DNA of 54,378 nucleotides from Pirellulales bacterium (GTDB lineage Bacteria > Planctomycetota > Planctomycetia > Pirellulales > JADZDJ01): contig JADZDJ010000160.1 of the NCBI GenBank assembly GCA_020851115.1, forward strand, positions 1 to 54,378. The letters are read 5' to 3'. A program made the position numbers and the translations under genes. Positions 9,183 to 18,447 of the stretch are shown here, piece after piece (the stretch's first letter is position 1; each line of letters starts with the position of its first letter). The notes under the pieces were generated by a model. That model was not told the origin of the DNA. It saw only the letters and a list, made by a program, of their open reading frames with translations, and did no database searches.

Positions 9183-9383
9183 ATGACGATCGTTCTCAAC
9201 GGCCAAGATCGAGAAATTGCCCCTGGAACAACGATTGCGCGCTTGATCGACGAGCTTGGTATCGAAGCCAGACATGTGGCAGTCGAAGTCAATCTGGTGT
9301 TGGTGCCTCGAGTCGATCACCAGGATCATCAATTGTGCGATGGCGACCGGCTGGAAGTCGTGACGTTGGTGGGAGGAGGGTAG
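9183..9383 (+). CDS. thiS: Sulfur carrier protein ThiS
   Basis: A 66-residue protein starting MTIVLNGQDREIAPGTTIAR at 9183; upstream in-frame starts give an unlikely leader. It has the beta-grasp pattern of ThiS and ends in VTLVGGG, whose terminal Gly is adenylated and thiocarboxylated to donate sulfur for the thiazole ring of thiamine. It lies about 110 bases before thiG, the standard partner. No thi-box (TPP riboswitch) was recognised upstream. Confidence 0.9.
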   Translation: MTIVLNGQDREIAPGTTIARLIDELGIEARHVAVEVNLVLVPRVDHQDHQLCDGDRLEVVTLVGGG

Positions 9384-9492
9384 TAAAATCGGATGTCGGA
9401 TGTAGGATTCTGGATGGTACACGTCGTTCGCGGATGAATGCCGAGTCGCCTGTATTCCGCTCCCTCACCTCGATCTGACCCATCAAATCCAT

Positions 9493-10344
9493 ATGAATGT
9501 CGAACTTCAAGAATCGTCGAAATCAGCCGCAGATTCGTTTTGCCTCGGCAATCACACGTTGCAAAGCCGGCTGATCGTGGGTACGGGCAAGTATGCCAAC
9601 TACGAGCAGATGTCGAGCTCGCTCGAAGCCTCTGGTACCGATTGCATTACAGTCGCGGTACGGCGCGAGCGGCTGATCGACGCACAGGGCAATAACTTGC
9701 TGGATTTCATTGACACGGAGCGCTATATCCTGCTGCCAAATACCGCGGGTTGCTTCAGTGCCGACGATGCCGTTCGCGTTGCGCGGCTTGGACGAGAGAT
9801 ATTGCTGGGGCTGGAAAACCCGGGGGCCGATTGGGTGAAGCTCGAAGTGCTCGGCGACAAGAAAACGCTGTTGCCCGACCCGGTCGCTACGCTGGAGGCT
9901 ACTCGGCGGCTTGTCTCCGAAGGGTTTCAAGTGCTGTGCTATACCACCGATGATCCGATGACCGCCCGTCGCCTGAAGGATGCCGGTGCCACGAGCGTCA
10001 TGCCTGCAGGCAGTCCGATCGGTTCTGGTCAAGGCATCTTGAACCCAAATAACATCCGCATTTGCCTGGAGTATCTGAAGGATGGCGACCCAGACTATCC
10101 CGTAATCGTCGATGCCGGCGTCGGCACAGCCAGCGACGTGGCGATCGCGATGGAACTAGGAGTTGATGGCGTGCTGCTCAATACGGGCATTGCCCATGCT
10201 AAAGATCCTCTGCGGATGGCCCATGCAATGAAAGCCGCATGCAGCGCTGGGCGGCTGGCTTATCTGTCGGGGCGAATTCCCAAAAAGCTGTATGCGACGG
10301 CGAGCAGCCCAGAGGAGGGTTCGATTGCCTCGAAACCAAGCTGA
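9493..10344 (+). CDS. thiG: Thiazole synthase ThiG
   Basis: A 283-residue TIM-barrel enzyme that makes the thiazole moiety of thiamine from deoxyxylulose-5-phosphate, dehydroglycine or glycine imine and ThiS thiocarboxylate. [14 protein letters not shown] and WVKLEVLGD are characteristic, and Lys116 is the Schiff-base lysine position. [19 protein letters not shown] and [20 protein letters not shown] form the phosphate-binding half. It is about 20-25 residues longer than the usual 255-260 because of an N-terminal extension, so the true start could be internal. It follows thiS on the same strand. The remaining thiamine genes are not in this window. Confidence 0.95.
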   Translation: MNVELQESSKSAADSFCLGNHTLQSRLIVGTGKYANYEQMSSSLEASGTDCITVAVRRERLIDAQGNNLLDFIDTERYILLPNTAGCFSADDAVRVARLGREILLGLENPGADWVKLEVLGDKKTLLPDPVATLEATRRLVSEGFQVLCYTTDDPMTARRLKDAGATSVMPAGSPIGSGQGILNPNNIRICLEYLKDGDPDYPVIVDAGVGTASDVAIAMELGVDGVLLNTGIAHAKDPLRMAHAMKAACSAGRLAYLSGRIPKKLYATASSPEEGSIASKPS

Positions 10345-10377
10345 ATCGGTTTATCGCGCCGTTTCATTGTGCCGTCG

Positions 10378-10578
10378 CTAGTTGAGGTGACTGGACTTGC
10401 GCAACATCGACGATTCAATCGTGTGAATCCATCCAGCGACGACAAAATACCAAGACCTCCGAGCGATCGCAATGCAAACGGGATGGCGAATCGCGTATGT
10501 CTCACCATTCGTCAGTCGGATTCGCTTCGGCTCGAAAGGGGACATTAAGCTCGCCAAACGTCGTTCTTCGTCGCTCAT
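10378..10578 (-). CDS. Small conserved-type planctomycete protein, function unknown
   Basis: From ATG 10578 the reverse strand encodes 66 residues beginning MSDEERRLASLMSPFEPKRI. The stretch PFEPKRIRLTNGETYAIRHP, followed by a basic-hydrophobic strand and VVAG, resembles a small family common in planctomycetes with the pattern PFxPFRIxLxDGxxYxVxHP. It faces thiG, with the 3' ends about 34 bases apart. The frame continues upstream to 10692, but homology appears to start at 10578. The recognition is from memory and short, so confidence is moderate. No function is known. Confidence 0.5.
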   Translation of the reverse strand: MSDEERRLASLMSPFEPKRIRLTNGETYAIRHPVCIAIARRSWYFVVAGWIHTIESSMLRKSSHLN

Positions 10579-10738
10579 CTTGATCCTATTCCACGATGAA
10601 ACATATGCAGCCAATTCCCGCTGTTTCATGCTTGTAGAGGCTGCGGCATTCCAAGGCACGAACGCCGCACGTTGCCTTGGCAAATCAATCAATGCGTAAC
10701 ATCTCGCGGCAAATGCCGCATTTTGACAGGTTCAGCGA

Positions 10739-12859
10739 ATGTTTTCTCCCATCGACATCCTCGGCCTCCAGGGCCGCATTGCCGCGCGGCTGATTCAGTA
10801 CGAACAGCGTCCGCAGCAATTGGAGATGGCTGGAGCTGTCGCGGCGGCGATTGAAGCACGGCGGCATTTAGTAGTCGAGGCTGGCACGGGCGTCGGCAAG
10901 AGTTTCGCCTACTTGGTTCCGGCCATCTTGGCGGCGACGGCCGAGAAACCCAAAGAAGACGGCTCGAAGGATGACGATGACTTTCAACATTCCACCAAGA
11001 AGTCTCGATCGGCAACAGCAGCGAACGCCGCCCCAAAGAACCGTCCGATTCAGCGGATCGTCGTCAGCACGCACACCATCGCTCTGCAAGAGCAACTCGT
11101 GCAAAAGGACATCCCGCTGCTCAAAGCCGTGATGCTCAATGAATTCACGGCAGTGCTTGTGAAGGGCCGGCGCAATTATGTCAGTCAGCGCCGGCTGCGA
11201 CTAGCCCAAGAGCGCACCGCCAGCCTATTCAGCGTCGATGAGGAACACCATCAACTGCGAAAATTGGTCGATTGGACGAAAGCAACCACGGATGGTTCGC
11301 TGGCCGATCTGCCGTACAAGCCGATGCCGCAAGTTTGGGACGAAATCGCCAGCGACAGCGGCAATTGCATGGGACGCAATTGCCCAACCTACGGCGATTG
11401 CTTCTACTATCAAGCACGACGGCGCGCCAGCCATTCGCAAATCTTGGTCGTCAATCATGCGCTGTTTTTCAGCGATCTCGCCTTGCGACGGAAGGGAGCA
11501 AGCATTTTGCCCGATTACGACGTGGCGATTCTCGACGAAGCCCATACTATCGAAGGCGTTGCCGGCGCTCATCTAGGGCTGGGAATTTCATCCGGCGCAA
11601 TCGACTACACTCTCAATAAGCTCTACAACGACCGCACCAATCGCGGCTTGCTGGTGCATTACCATCTGGGCGACGCCCAGCAGGAAGTCGAGCGCTGCCG
11701 AGTGCGGGCCAGCGATTTCTTTGACGATATCGACCGTTGGCTCGACGACCAGGCCGCCGCGAACGGCCGCGTGTTGCAGCCCGATATCGTGGCCAATTTG
11801 CTCAGCCCAGCGCTGATGAGCGTCTCGCGCATCGTGCGTCGCCACGGTGAGAAATTCAAAGACGAAAATGAAAAATTCGATTTTAATTCGGCCGCCGATC
11901 GCTTAACGGCACTGGCGGGCGAAATCGAACAGTGGGTTAAACAATTGCTTCCCGACTCGGTTTATTGGGTCGAGCGGGCTAAGTCTCGCCGCGGCCAGAC
12001 GCGGTTTGTGCTTGGCGCTGCACCAATCGATATCGGACCGGCACTGCGCGAGCACCTGTTCAACGAAGTGCCAAGCGTCATCATGACCAGTGCAACGCTT
12101 TCCGTCGGCAAGCGGCCGTCATTCGACTATTTCAAGAGCCGAGTCGGTCTGACACAAGCCGAATGCCTGCGGCTTGGCAGCCCGTTCGACTACCAAAAGC
12201 AGGCGGAATTAGTTCTGGTTGACGGTATGCCCGATCCGGCACAAAGCGAGGCCTATCAGCGCGCCTGCCTTGAGGCGATCCGCCGTTATGTCGCGCGCAC
12301 CGATGGCCACGCCTTCGTGCTGTTTACGAGCTACGACATGCTGCGCCGCACCGCGACGGCCCTTACGCCTTGGTTGGCGCAACACAATTTGCTGCTGCTC
12401 TCGCAAGCCGAGGGGATGCCGCGGAGCCAGATGCTCGAACGCTTCAAAACGAATCCGCGGAGCGTACTGTTGGGGACCGATAGTTTTTGGCAGGGCGTCG
12501 ATGTCCCCGGTGATGCGCTGCAAAATGTCATTATCACCAAGCTGCCCTTTAGCGTCCCCGACGAGCCACTACTGGAGGCGCGAGTGGAAGCGATTCGCGC
12601 TGCATGTGGTAATCCGTTCACTGACTATCAATTGCCGGAAGCCGTACTAAAGCTCAAGCAAGGCTTTGGCCGTTTGATTCGCACCAAAACCGACACGGGG
12701 ATCGTCGTAATTCTCGATCCGCGCGTGCGTAGCAAGCCGTATGGACGGATGTTCTTGGAGTCGCTGCCGGACTGCCCGATTCGGATTGAACACCTTGCTG
12801 GCCCTCAACGCCACCAGGCGGCCGCTCGCAGCGATCCGCGGCCCCCACACTCCGGTTAG
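10739..12859 (+). CDS. dinG: DinG-like superfamily 2 ATP-dependent helicase
   Basis: A 706-residue XPD/DinG-type helicase. Residues about 46-56 carry Walker A (EAGTGVGKSFA), then STHTIALQEQL (motif Ia), ILDEAHTIEG (DEAH box), MTSATLS (motif III), DSFWQGVDVPGDALQ (motif V) and FGRLIRTKTDTG (motif VI). Three iron-sulfur cysteines are visible at 210, 215 and 221 (CMGRNCPTYGDC), but the usual first ligand in the KGRxNYxC segment reads Ser149. An acidic and Lys/Ser-rich insertion (about residues 67-100) separates motif I from Ia. Such helicases unwind 5'-overhang DNA, D-loops and R-loops in repair. It is a single gene. The C terminus is short and lacks a nuclease domain. Confidence 0.92.
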   Translation: MFSPIDILGLQGRIAARLIQYEQRPQQLEMAGAVAAAIEARRHLVVEAGTGVGKSFAYLVPAILAATAEKPKEDGSKDDDDFQHSTKKSRSATAANAAPKNRPIQRIVVSTHTIALQEQLVQKDIPLLKAVMLNEFTAVLVKGRRNYVSQRRLRLAQERTASLFSVDEEHHQLRKLVDWTKATTDGSLADLPYKPMPQVWDEIASDSGNCMGRNCPTYGDCFYYQARRRASHSQILVVNHALFFSDLALRRKGASILPDYDVAILDEAHTIEGVAGAHLGLGISSGAIDYTLNKLYNDRTNRGLLVHYHLGDAQQEVERCRVRASDFFDDIDRWLDDQAAANGRVLQPDIVANLLSPALMSVSRIVRRHGEKFKDENEKFDFNSAADRLTALAGEIEQWVKQLLPDSVYWVERAKSRRGQTRFVLGAAPIDIGPALREHLFNEVPSVIMTSATLSVGKRPSFDYFKSRVGLTQAECLRLGSPFDYQKQAELVLVDGMPDPAQSEAYQRACLEAIRRYVARTDGHAFVLFTSYDMLRRTATALTPWLAQHNLLLLSQAEGMPRSQMLERFKTNPRSVLLGTDSFWQGVDVPGDALQNVIITKLPFSVPDEPLLEARVEAIRAACGNPFTDYQLPEAVLKLKQGFGRLIRTKTDTGIVVILDPRVRSKPYGRMFLESLPDCPIRIEHLAGPQRHQAAARSDPRPPHSG

Positions 12860-13167
12860 AATTTGCTCCTGGGCTTGAAACACGCGCTGCAGGAAACCTG
12901 TCGAGTTTGCAAGGATGCGGCGGAGAAAGTGGTTCGTAGTTAGGGGGGGCAGCCAGAGTGCATCGAAAAACTTAGCAAAATGCGGTTCTCTGCGCACTTT
13001 GCTGAGCGTTCGAATTGCCATTCTGCCTTCTCCATTTTGAAAACCTGATTTGCTCTGCAGGTCTGGCCGATTGCGAGGGGCGCAGGCCCGCGGTAAGCTA
13101 AAAAGCGCCCGAGTCCTGCCTGCCTTCCTGCCATTATCTCCCACCTCAGCTTCGCGAGTATTCGGCC
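12860..13167. other. Intergenic stretch, nothing recognised
   Basis: About 308 bases between the DinG-like gene and the DUF1549 gene, both on the plus strand. Open frames on the opposite strand have no recognisable protein pattern. The stretch should contain the promoter of the DUF1549-DUF1501 pair, but no clear motif was identified. Confidence 0.4.
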
Positions 13168-15525
13168 ATGACGCGCAACGTTCGGTCGTCTGCTCTAGCA
13201 GCGCGGTGCCGTTGGCATTGCTTGAAGCGAATCGAATTCGTCCATTCGATTGCCTTGTTTATCTTTGTTGTACCGTTCTTTCTTTTCGCTCCTGCAAGGC
13301 TGCTTTCGGCCGTCGAGCCTGTCGAGGCAGAAAAAGCAGGCGACGTGTTCCAGACGGGAACATGGCCTTTCCGACCGCTCGAGCGACCCGAAGTTCCCAA
13401 ATTGACTGCACTTCACGAATGGGTTCGTAACTCTGTCGATGCTTTTGTCGGTCAGAAACTCGAAGCCGCCGGTTTGCGTCCCAATTTGATCGCCGACAAG
13501 CTCACGCTGCTGCGCCGCGTGACCTTCGATCTAATTGGCCTGCCGCCGACGCCGGCCGAACAAACGGAATTCGTGTCGGACCAATCGCCCGATGCGTATG
13601 CCAAAGTCGTCGATCGATTGCTCGCCTCGCCACGCTACGGCGAGCGGTGGGCGGAACATTGGCTCGATCTGGTTCGCTATTCCGATACCGATGGCTTCAA
13701 ACGCGACGATCTGCGACCCGATGCATATCGTTATCGCGACTTTGTGATCCGCGCCCTGAACGACGATCTGTCCTACGATCGCTTTGTCCAACAACAACTG
13801 GCCGGCGACGAGTTAGAGCCTGGTAATCCCGATGCATTGATCGCCACAGGATACATGCGATTGCCTCCCGACGAAATCAATGCTTCCGACATCGTCCAAC
13901 TGCGACAGGCGACCCTCGACGACATTACCGAGAATGCCGGTCTGGTGTTTCTCGGGTTGACGATCGGTTGTGCGCGTTGCCACGACCACAAGTTCGACGA
14001 AATCAAACAGACCGATTACTTCCGTTTGCAAGCCTGCTTTGCGGCGATTGTGCCGACTGACGACGCAACGATTGCATCGCCAGCCGAGCAGCAACAATTC
14101 GATGCCCGGATGGCGCAGTGGAAACAGGCGACCGCCTCGATCCGCGCAAAGATCGACACTGACTTGGCCGACGAGCGCGGCGAAGTGATGCAAGAAGCGA
14201 TCTCCGCGTACGATCCCGTTACATTGAAAGCAATCAACACGCCCCCGGAAAAACGCACTTGCATTCAGAAGCAATTAGTTGCGGAAATCGAGGACTGGAT
14301 CGAAATTCGTCTGGCGCGCGCCTATCGCCGTTGCCAGCCTAACGAACGCAAAGAATTTGACGAGTTGACATCGACCTTGGCAAAGTTTGATCCGCTGAAG
14401 CCGTCGCCGCTGCCAACGACCATGGCAGTGTTCGATGGTGATCGAAGCGCCGCCCCAACGTATGTATTGGCGGGTGGCGATCCTCACAAGCCAGGTCCGG
14501 AAGTGACCGCGGGTTTCCCTGAGTTTTTGGGGGCGAGCAATCCCAGCATTGCTCCACCTCAAGCGCAGCCAAGCTCGACGGGCCGCCGGTCGGCACTCGC
14601 TCGGTGGCTCACCCGCCCCGACCATCCTTTGACGGCGCGCGTACTTGTGAACCGCTTGTGGCACTATCACTTCGGCCAAGGAATCGTCGCCACGCCGAAC
14701 GACTTCGGCGTTATGGGGGCCAAGGCCACGCATCCAGAACTGCTCGATTGGCTCGCTTCGGAACTGATCGCCGGCGGCTGGCATTTGAAGCCAATCCATC
14801 GCTTAATCGTACTTTCGGCAACCTATTGCGAATCGTCCAAGGTCGATCCTCAGCAGGCCGATCACCAAGCTGCGCTATCCGCCGATCTGGCCGACAACTT
14901 ACTTTGGCATGCCCGACGGCGGCGATTGGAGGGCGAGTCGTTACGCGATGCATTGCTGCAAGTCTCCGGCCAATTGAATTTTCGAATGTTCGGTCCCGCC
15001 GCCTTGCCTGCCTTGCCGCCGAATCTTTCCGAGCGTTATTCGTGGGATCCCGACCCCAAGCCTGAAGATCGCAGGCGACGATCGGTTTATGTGCTGGCCA
15101 AGCGAAATCTTCGCATACCGCTGCTCGAAGCTTTCGATCAACCCGACATGCACAATAGCTGCCCAAGTCGCAGCAACACCACCACCGCTCCACAATCGCT
15201 CGAAATGCTCAACAGCGAAATCACCTTCGAATCGGCCCGATCTTGGGGTGAAAAATTGCTCGACCAGTGCGGAGGTGACGAAACCGCCTTGATTCGTGCT
15301 GCCTATGCAGAAGCCTACGGCCGACCAGCGGATCGGCAGGAAATTGAATCGGCTCGTCAGTTCATCTTGTCCGATGCTGCGGCGTTATACAATGACGAAA
15401 AACAGCTCACCGATCACCAACTTTCCGTTCCACTGCCGGCAAATGTCAATCGCAGGAACGCTGCCGCTGTGTTCGATTTCTGCCATGCCATCATGTGCTC
15501 GAACGAGTTTCTGTATGTTGACTAG
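13168..15525 (+). CDS. DUF1549/DUF1553 secreted protein
   Basis: A 785-residue protein with an N-terminal hydrophobic signal (SIALFIFVVPFFLFAPARLL). Residues about 80-290 are DUF1549: LIADKLTLLRRVTFDLIGLP, SPRYGERWAEHWLDLVRYSD and IGCARCHDHKFDEI with a C-x2-CH motif. DUF1553 follows at about 475-750: RRSALARWLTRPDHPLTARV, NRLWHYHFGQGIV, RRSVYVLAKRN. The usual N-terminal planctomycete cytochrome c domain (PSCyt1) is absent. These proteins are periplasmic, very abundant in planctomycetes and nearly always precede a DUF1501 gene, as here. A role in polysaccharide-related redox chemistry has been suggested for the group but is not established. Confidence 0.93.
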   Translation: MTRNVRSSALAARCRWHCLKRIEFVHSIALFIFVVPFFLFAPARLLSAVEPVEAEKAGDVFQTGTWPFRPLERPEVPKLTALHEWVRNSVDAFVGQKLEAAGLRPNLIADKLTLLRRVTFDLIGLPPTPAEQTEFVSDQSPDAYAKVVDRLLASPRYGERWAEHWLDLVRYSDTDGFKRDDLRPDAYRYRDFVIRALNDDLSYDRFVQQQLAGDELEPGNPDALIATGYMRLPPDEINASDIVQLRQATLDDITENAGLVFLGLTIGCARCHDHKFDEIKQTDYFRLQACFAAIVPTDDATIASPAEQQQFDARMAQWKQATASIRAKIDTDLADERGEVMQEAISAYDPVTLKAINTPPEKRTCIQKQLVAEIEDWIEIRLARAYRRCQPNERKEFDELTSTLAKFDPLKPSPLPTTMAVFDGDRSAAPTYVLAGGDPHKPGPEVTAGFPEFLGASNPSIAPPQAQPSSTGRRSALARWLTRPDHPLTARVLVNRLWHYHFGQGIVATPNDFGVMGAKATHPELLDWLASELIAGGWHLKPIHRLIVLSATYCESSKVDPQQADHQAALSADLADNLLWHARRRRLEGESLRDALLQVSGQLNFRMFGPAALPALPPNLSERYSWDPDPKPEDRRRRSVYVLAKRNLRIPLLEAFDQPDMHNSCPSRSNTTTAPQSLEMLNSEITFESARSWGEKLLDQCGGDETALIRAAYAEAYGRPADRQEIESARQFILSDAAALYNDEKQLTDHQLSVPLPANVNRRNAAAVFDFCHAIMCSNEFLYVD

Positions 15526-17053
15526 CTCAAGAATTGAATCTTTCGCTCCGCAACAGACAATCGATTTGCAGTGCGAGCCACCCATTACGGATTCGGCCGC
15601 ACACACCGAATTCACTGCTTCACGCCGCGAATTTCTGCACCGCGCCGGCGGAGGTATTGGATTACTCGCGCTGGCTGACATGCTGCAAAGCAACAAGCTG
15701 GTTGCCGACGACCGGAGTGCTGCGGCGGCCAATTCCTCGTTTCCCAGCCACCTTTCTCCGCTAGCCCCCCGACCCGCTCCACTTCCGGTTAGAGCGCGCT
15801 CCGTCATCTGGTGCTTTATCGACGGCGGTCCAAGCCATTTGGACTTGTTCGATCCCAAGCCAGAACTTGTCAAACTTTCAGGCCAACCGCTTCCGGCAAG
15901 TTTTGCCCGCCCGATGACAGCCATGGGAAAAACGGCCAATACGCCACTCTTGGCGAGCCGTCGAACGTTCAAGCAGCATGGCCAATCGGGAATTTGGGTC
16001 AGTGACTGGTATTCTGAAATCGCGTCCTGCGTCGATGACATTGCCGTCATCCGCTCGTGCTGGGCCGACGGCCTGACGCATGTCAGCAGCGTCGGCCAGA
16101 TGAATACGGGCACGATCTTCGCCGGCCGCCCCTGCTTAGGCTCGTGGGCGCTCTACGGCCTGGGGAGCGAGTGCGACAATCTCCCCGGTTTCGTCGTGTT
16201 GGCCGACTATCCAGATGATCCGCCCGGCGGCAATCGCCAATGGAGCACGGGCTTTATGCCCGCGACATATCAGGGCACCAAATTCCGCAGCGGTAAAGTA
16301 CCGGTGCTCCATGTCGCACCACCCGAAGGCTATGCGGACAATCGCCAACGCCGCGTGCTCCAATTCGTGCAACAATTGAACCGGCACCACCAACTTCCGC
16401 GCGGCGACGACTCGAACCTGGAAGCGCGAATCGCATCGCTGGAGTTGGCTTATCGAATGCAATCGGCTGCTCCTGAAGCAACCGATCTGGCGTCTGAATC
16501 GGCCGATACGATCGCGCTCTACGGGATCGATCAAAAAGAAACCGAGTCGAACGGTCGCAATTGCTTGCTGGCTCGCCGGTTGGTTGAACGCGGGGTTCGC
16601 TTTGTTCAGCTCTACATGGGTTCGGGCAGCAAGTGGGACGCCCACTCCGACGTTGAAGGCAATCATTCGCAGTATTGCAAAGAAACGGATCGCCCCATCG
16701 CAGGGCTGCTTCGCGACTTGAAGCAGCGCGGCCTACTCGATAGCACGTTGGTGATATGGGGAGGTGAATTCGGTCGCACTCCCATGAGCGAAAGCGGCTC
16801 CGGCCGCGACCACAACCCCTACGGTTTTACCCTCTGGATGGCCGGTGGCGGTGTGAAGGGTGGTGTGACTTATGGCGCAACCGACGAAATCGGTCTGTAC
16901 GCTGTCGAAAACAAGGCTCACATCCACGACATCCACGCGACAATTCTGGCGCTCATGGGCCTCGACCACGAACAGCTTACTTTTCGCAACAACGGTCGAG
17001 ACGAGCGGCTGACAGTCACCAGCGGCGAAGTCATCCGTAATATCTTTGCCTAA
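15515..17053 (+). CDS. Tat-exported DUF1501 (sulfatase-like) protein
   Basis: The start is placed at ATG 15515 (MLTSSRIESFAPQQ), overlapping the DUF1549 stop by 11 bases, which indicates coupled translation; the frame is open further upstream inside the DUF1549 gene. The 512-residue product has a Tat signal (ASRREFLHRAGGGIGLLALA), then the DUF1501 body: CFIDGGPSHLDLFDPKPEL, NTGTIFAGRPCLGSWALYGLG, FVQLYMGSGSKWDAHSDV, and VIWGGEFGRTPMSESGSGRD. The alkaline-phosphatase/sulfatase superfamily fold is inferred from the family. It is exported and probably acts together with the DUF1549/DUF1553 protein. The substrate is unknown. Confidence 0.93.
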   Translation: MLTSSRIESFAPQQTIDLQCEPPITDSAAHTEFTASRREFLHRAGGGIGLLALADMLQSNKLVADDRSAAAANSSFPSHLSPLAPRPAPLPVRARSVIWCFIDGGPSHLDLFDPKPELVKLSGQPLPASFARPMTAMGKTANTPLLASRRTFKQHGQSGIWVSDWYSEIASCVDDIAVIRSCWADGLTHVSSVGQMNTGTIFAGRPCLGSWALYGLGSECDNLPGFVVLADYPDDPPGGNRQWSTGFMPATYQGTKFRSGKVPVLHVAPPEGYADNRQRRVLQFVQQLNRHHQLPRGDDSNLEARIASLELAYRMQSAAPEATDLASESADTIALYGIDQKETESNGRNCLLARRLVERGVRFVQLYMGSGSKWDAHSDVEGNHSQYCKETDRPIAGLLRDLKQRGLLDSTLVIWGGEFGRTPMSESGSGRDHNPYGFTLWMAGGGVKGGVTYGATDEIGLYAVENKAHIHDIHATILALMGLDHEQLTFRNNGRDERLTVTSGEVIRNIFA

Positions 17054-17253
17054 TTGCCCGATTGCTGAAACTACTGGCGCTCGTCGGCACGAAGCGCAGT
17101 CTTGAACATTCCTTTGCAACTCGTTAACACCAGCACTTGAGCGAGAGTGGAGTTCCAACTCATTTGTCCTTGTCTGTTTCAATTACACGATTTACAGTAG
17201 CGCGAAGGTAGCCGCACCGTGCTGACGGCGCGGCCATTTCGTAGAATGCCCTC

Positions 17254-18222
17254 ATGCCGATCCTCTATCCACTGCGTTTTGAGCCAATCTTCCGCCGCTA
17301 TCTGTGGGGTGGCCGCAAGTTGGCGACGGTGCTCAACAAACCGATCGGCCCCGAAAGCTGCGCAGAAAGCTGGGAAATCGTCGATCGGCCTAACGACCAA
17401 AGTCGCGTCTCCATCGGCCCACTCGCCGGCAAGACTCTCGGCGAAATTGTTCGCGACCACGGCGAAGCCCTCTTGGGTAGACATCATCCGCAAACGCAAT
17501 TTCCGCTTTTACTGAAGTTTCTCGATTGCGAAAAAACGCTCTCAGTACAGGTGCATCCCAGTGACGAACAAGCGGCAAGGCTCACGCCGCCAGATCACGG
17601 TAAGACTGAAGCCTGGATCGTCGTATCGGCTGAATCCGACACGCTGATTTATGCCGGCTTGAAACGCGGCTTCGACCGCGGCGCCCTCGAACGCGAACTG
17701 AATCGTGGCACCTGCGACCTGTGCTTGCACCGCTTCGAACCTAGTCGCGGCGATTGTATCTTTCTTCAGGCAGGCACCGTCCACGCACTGGGCGCGGGCC
17801 TTCTCATGCTAGAAATCCAGCAAAACAGCGACGCCACCTTGCGCATCTTTGACTGGAACCGGCTCGGCCCCGACGGAAAGTCGCGCCCGCTCCATATCGC
17901 CCAAGCTCTCGAAGTGATCGATTTTAGTCGCGGCCCCGTGAGCCGGCAAACTCCTCAGCCCACCGACCGCCCTCACATCACTCGGCTCGTCGAGTGCGAC
18001 AAGTTCGTCCTCGATCGCTGGGAATTCATGGAACCGGTCCGCATCGGCGGCGACAACCGCTTTCACATCATTGCGGTGCTGCACGGCGCGGCAGACATCC
18101 TCTGCGACCCCGAACAGCAAACTCTCACCCTCGGCGACACGATCTTGCTCCCCGCCGATCATCCCCGCTGTTTCTTCATCCCGGATGGGCCGTCGACGCT
18201 GGTGGATATCTACTTGCCCTAA
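17254..18222 (+). CDS. manA: Mannose-6-phosphate isomerase, class I (phosphomannose isomerase)
   Basis: A 322-residue cupin enzyme interconverting mannose-6-phosphate and fructose-6-phosphate. The zinc site segments are visible: SVQVHPSDEQA (Gln and His), GKTEAW (Glu) and LQAGTVHALGAGLLMLEIQQ (His). The N terminus, LRFEPIFRRYLWGGRKL, is standard. The length matches the short bacterial class I type. It feeds mannose into glycolysis or supplies mannose-6-phosphate for GDP-mannose. The gene stands alone and converges on the HtrA-like protease gene across a 225-base gap holding a nested palindrome. Confidence 0.93.
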   Translation: MPILYPLRFEPIFRRYLWGGRKLATVLNKPIGPESCAESWEIVDRPNDQSRVSIGPLAGKTLGEIVRDHGEALLGRHHPQTQFPLLLKFLDCEKTLSVQVHPSDEQAARLTPPDHGKTEAWIVVSAESDTLIYAGLKRGFDRGALERELNRGTCDLCLHRFEPSRGDCIFLQAGTVHALGAGLLMLEIQQNSDATLRIFDWNRLGPDGKSRPLHIAQALEVIDFSRGPVSRQTPQPTDRPHITRLVECDKFVLDRWEFMEPVRIGGDNRFHIIAVLHGAADILCDPEQQTLTLGDTILLPADHPRCFFIPDGPSTLVDIYLP

Positions 18223-18321
18223 AATAGAGATTTCTTGCGTAATACTGTTCGGCAATTGTCGGTTGGCAGCAGATGCAAAATCATGGCTGATACTCCGACC
18301 GCAGACGTTTGACGCATTTCC

Positions 18322-18378
18322 GAGCCGCGCCCATTAGGAAGCAGGATCGAAACAACCGCTTCCTGACGAGCGCGGCTC
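18322..18378. repeat. Nested palindrome between convergent genes
   Basis: An outer stem GAGCCGCGC (18322-18330) pairs perfectly with GCGCGGCTC (18370-18378). Inside it AGGAAGC (18336-18342) pairs with GCTTCCT (18358-18364). The structure sits between the converging ends of manA and the HtrA-like gene. It may act as a bidirectional terminator or may be a copy of a dispersed intergenic repeat. No T-run flanks it. Confidence 0.6.
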
Positions 18379-18447
18379 CAATTTAGAAGCATGTCGCTCG
18401 TGGCTATTGCAGAGAATCCCTGGTGACCGAATGTCGGGTTGCTGCGT

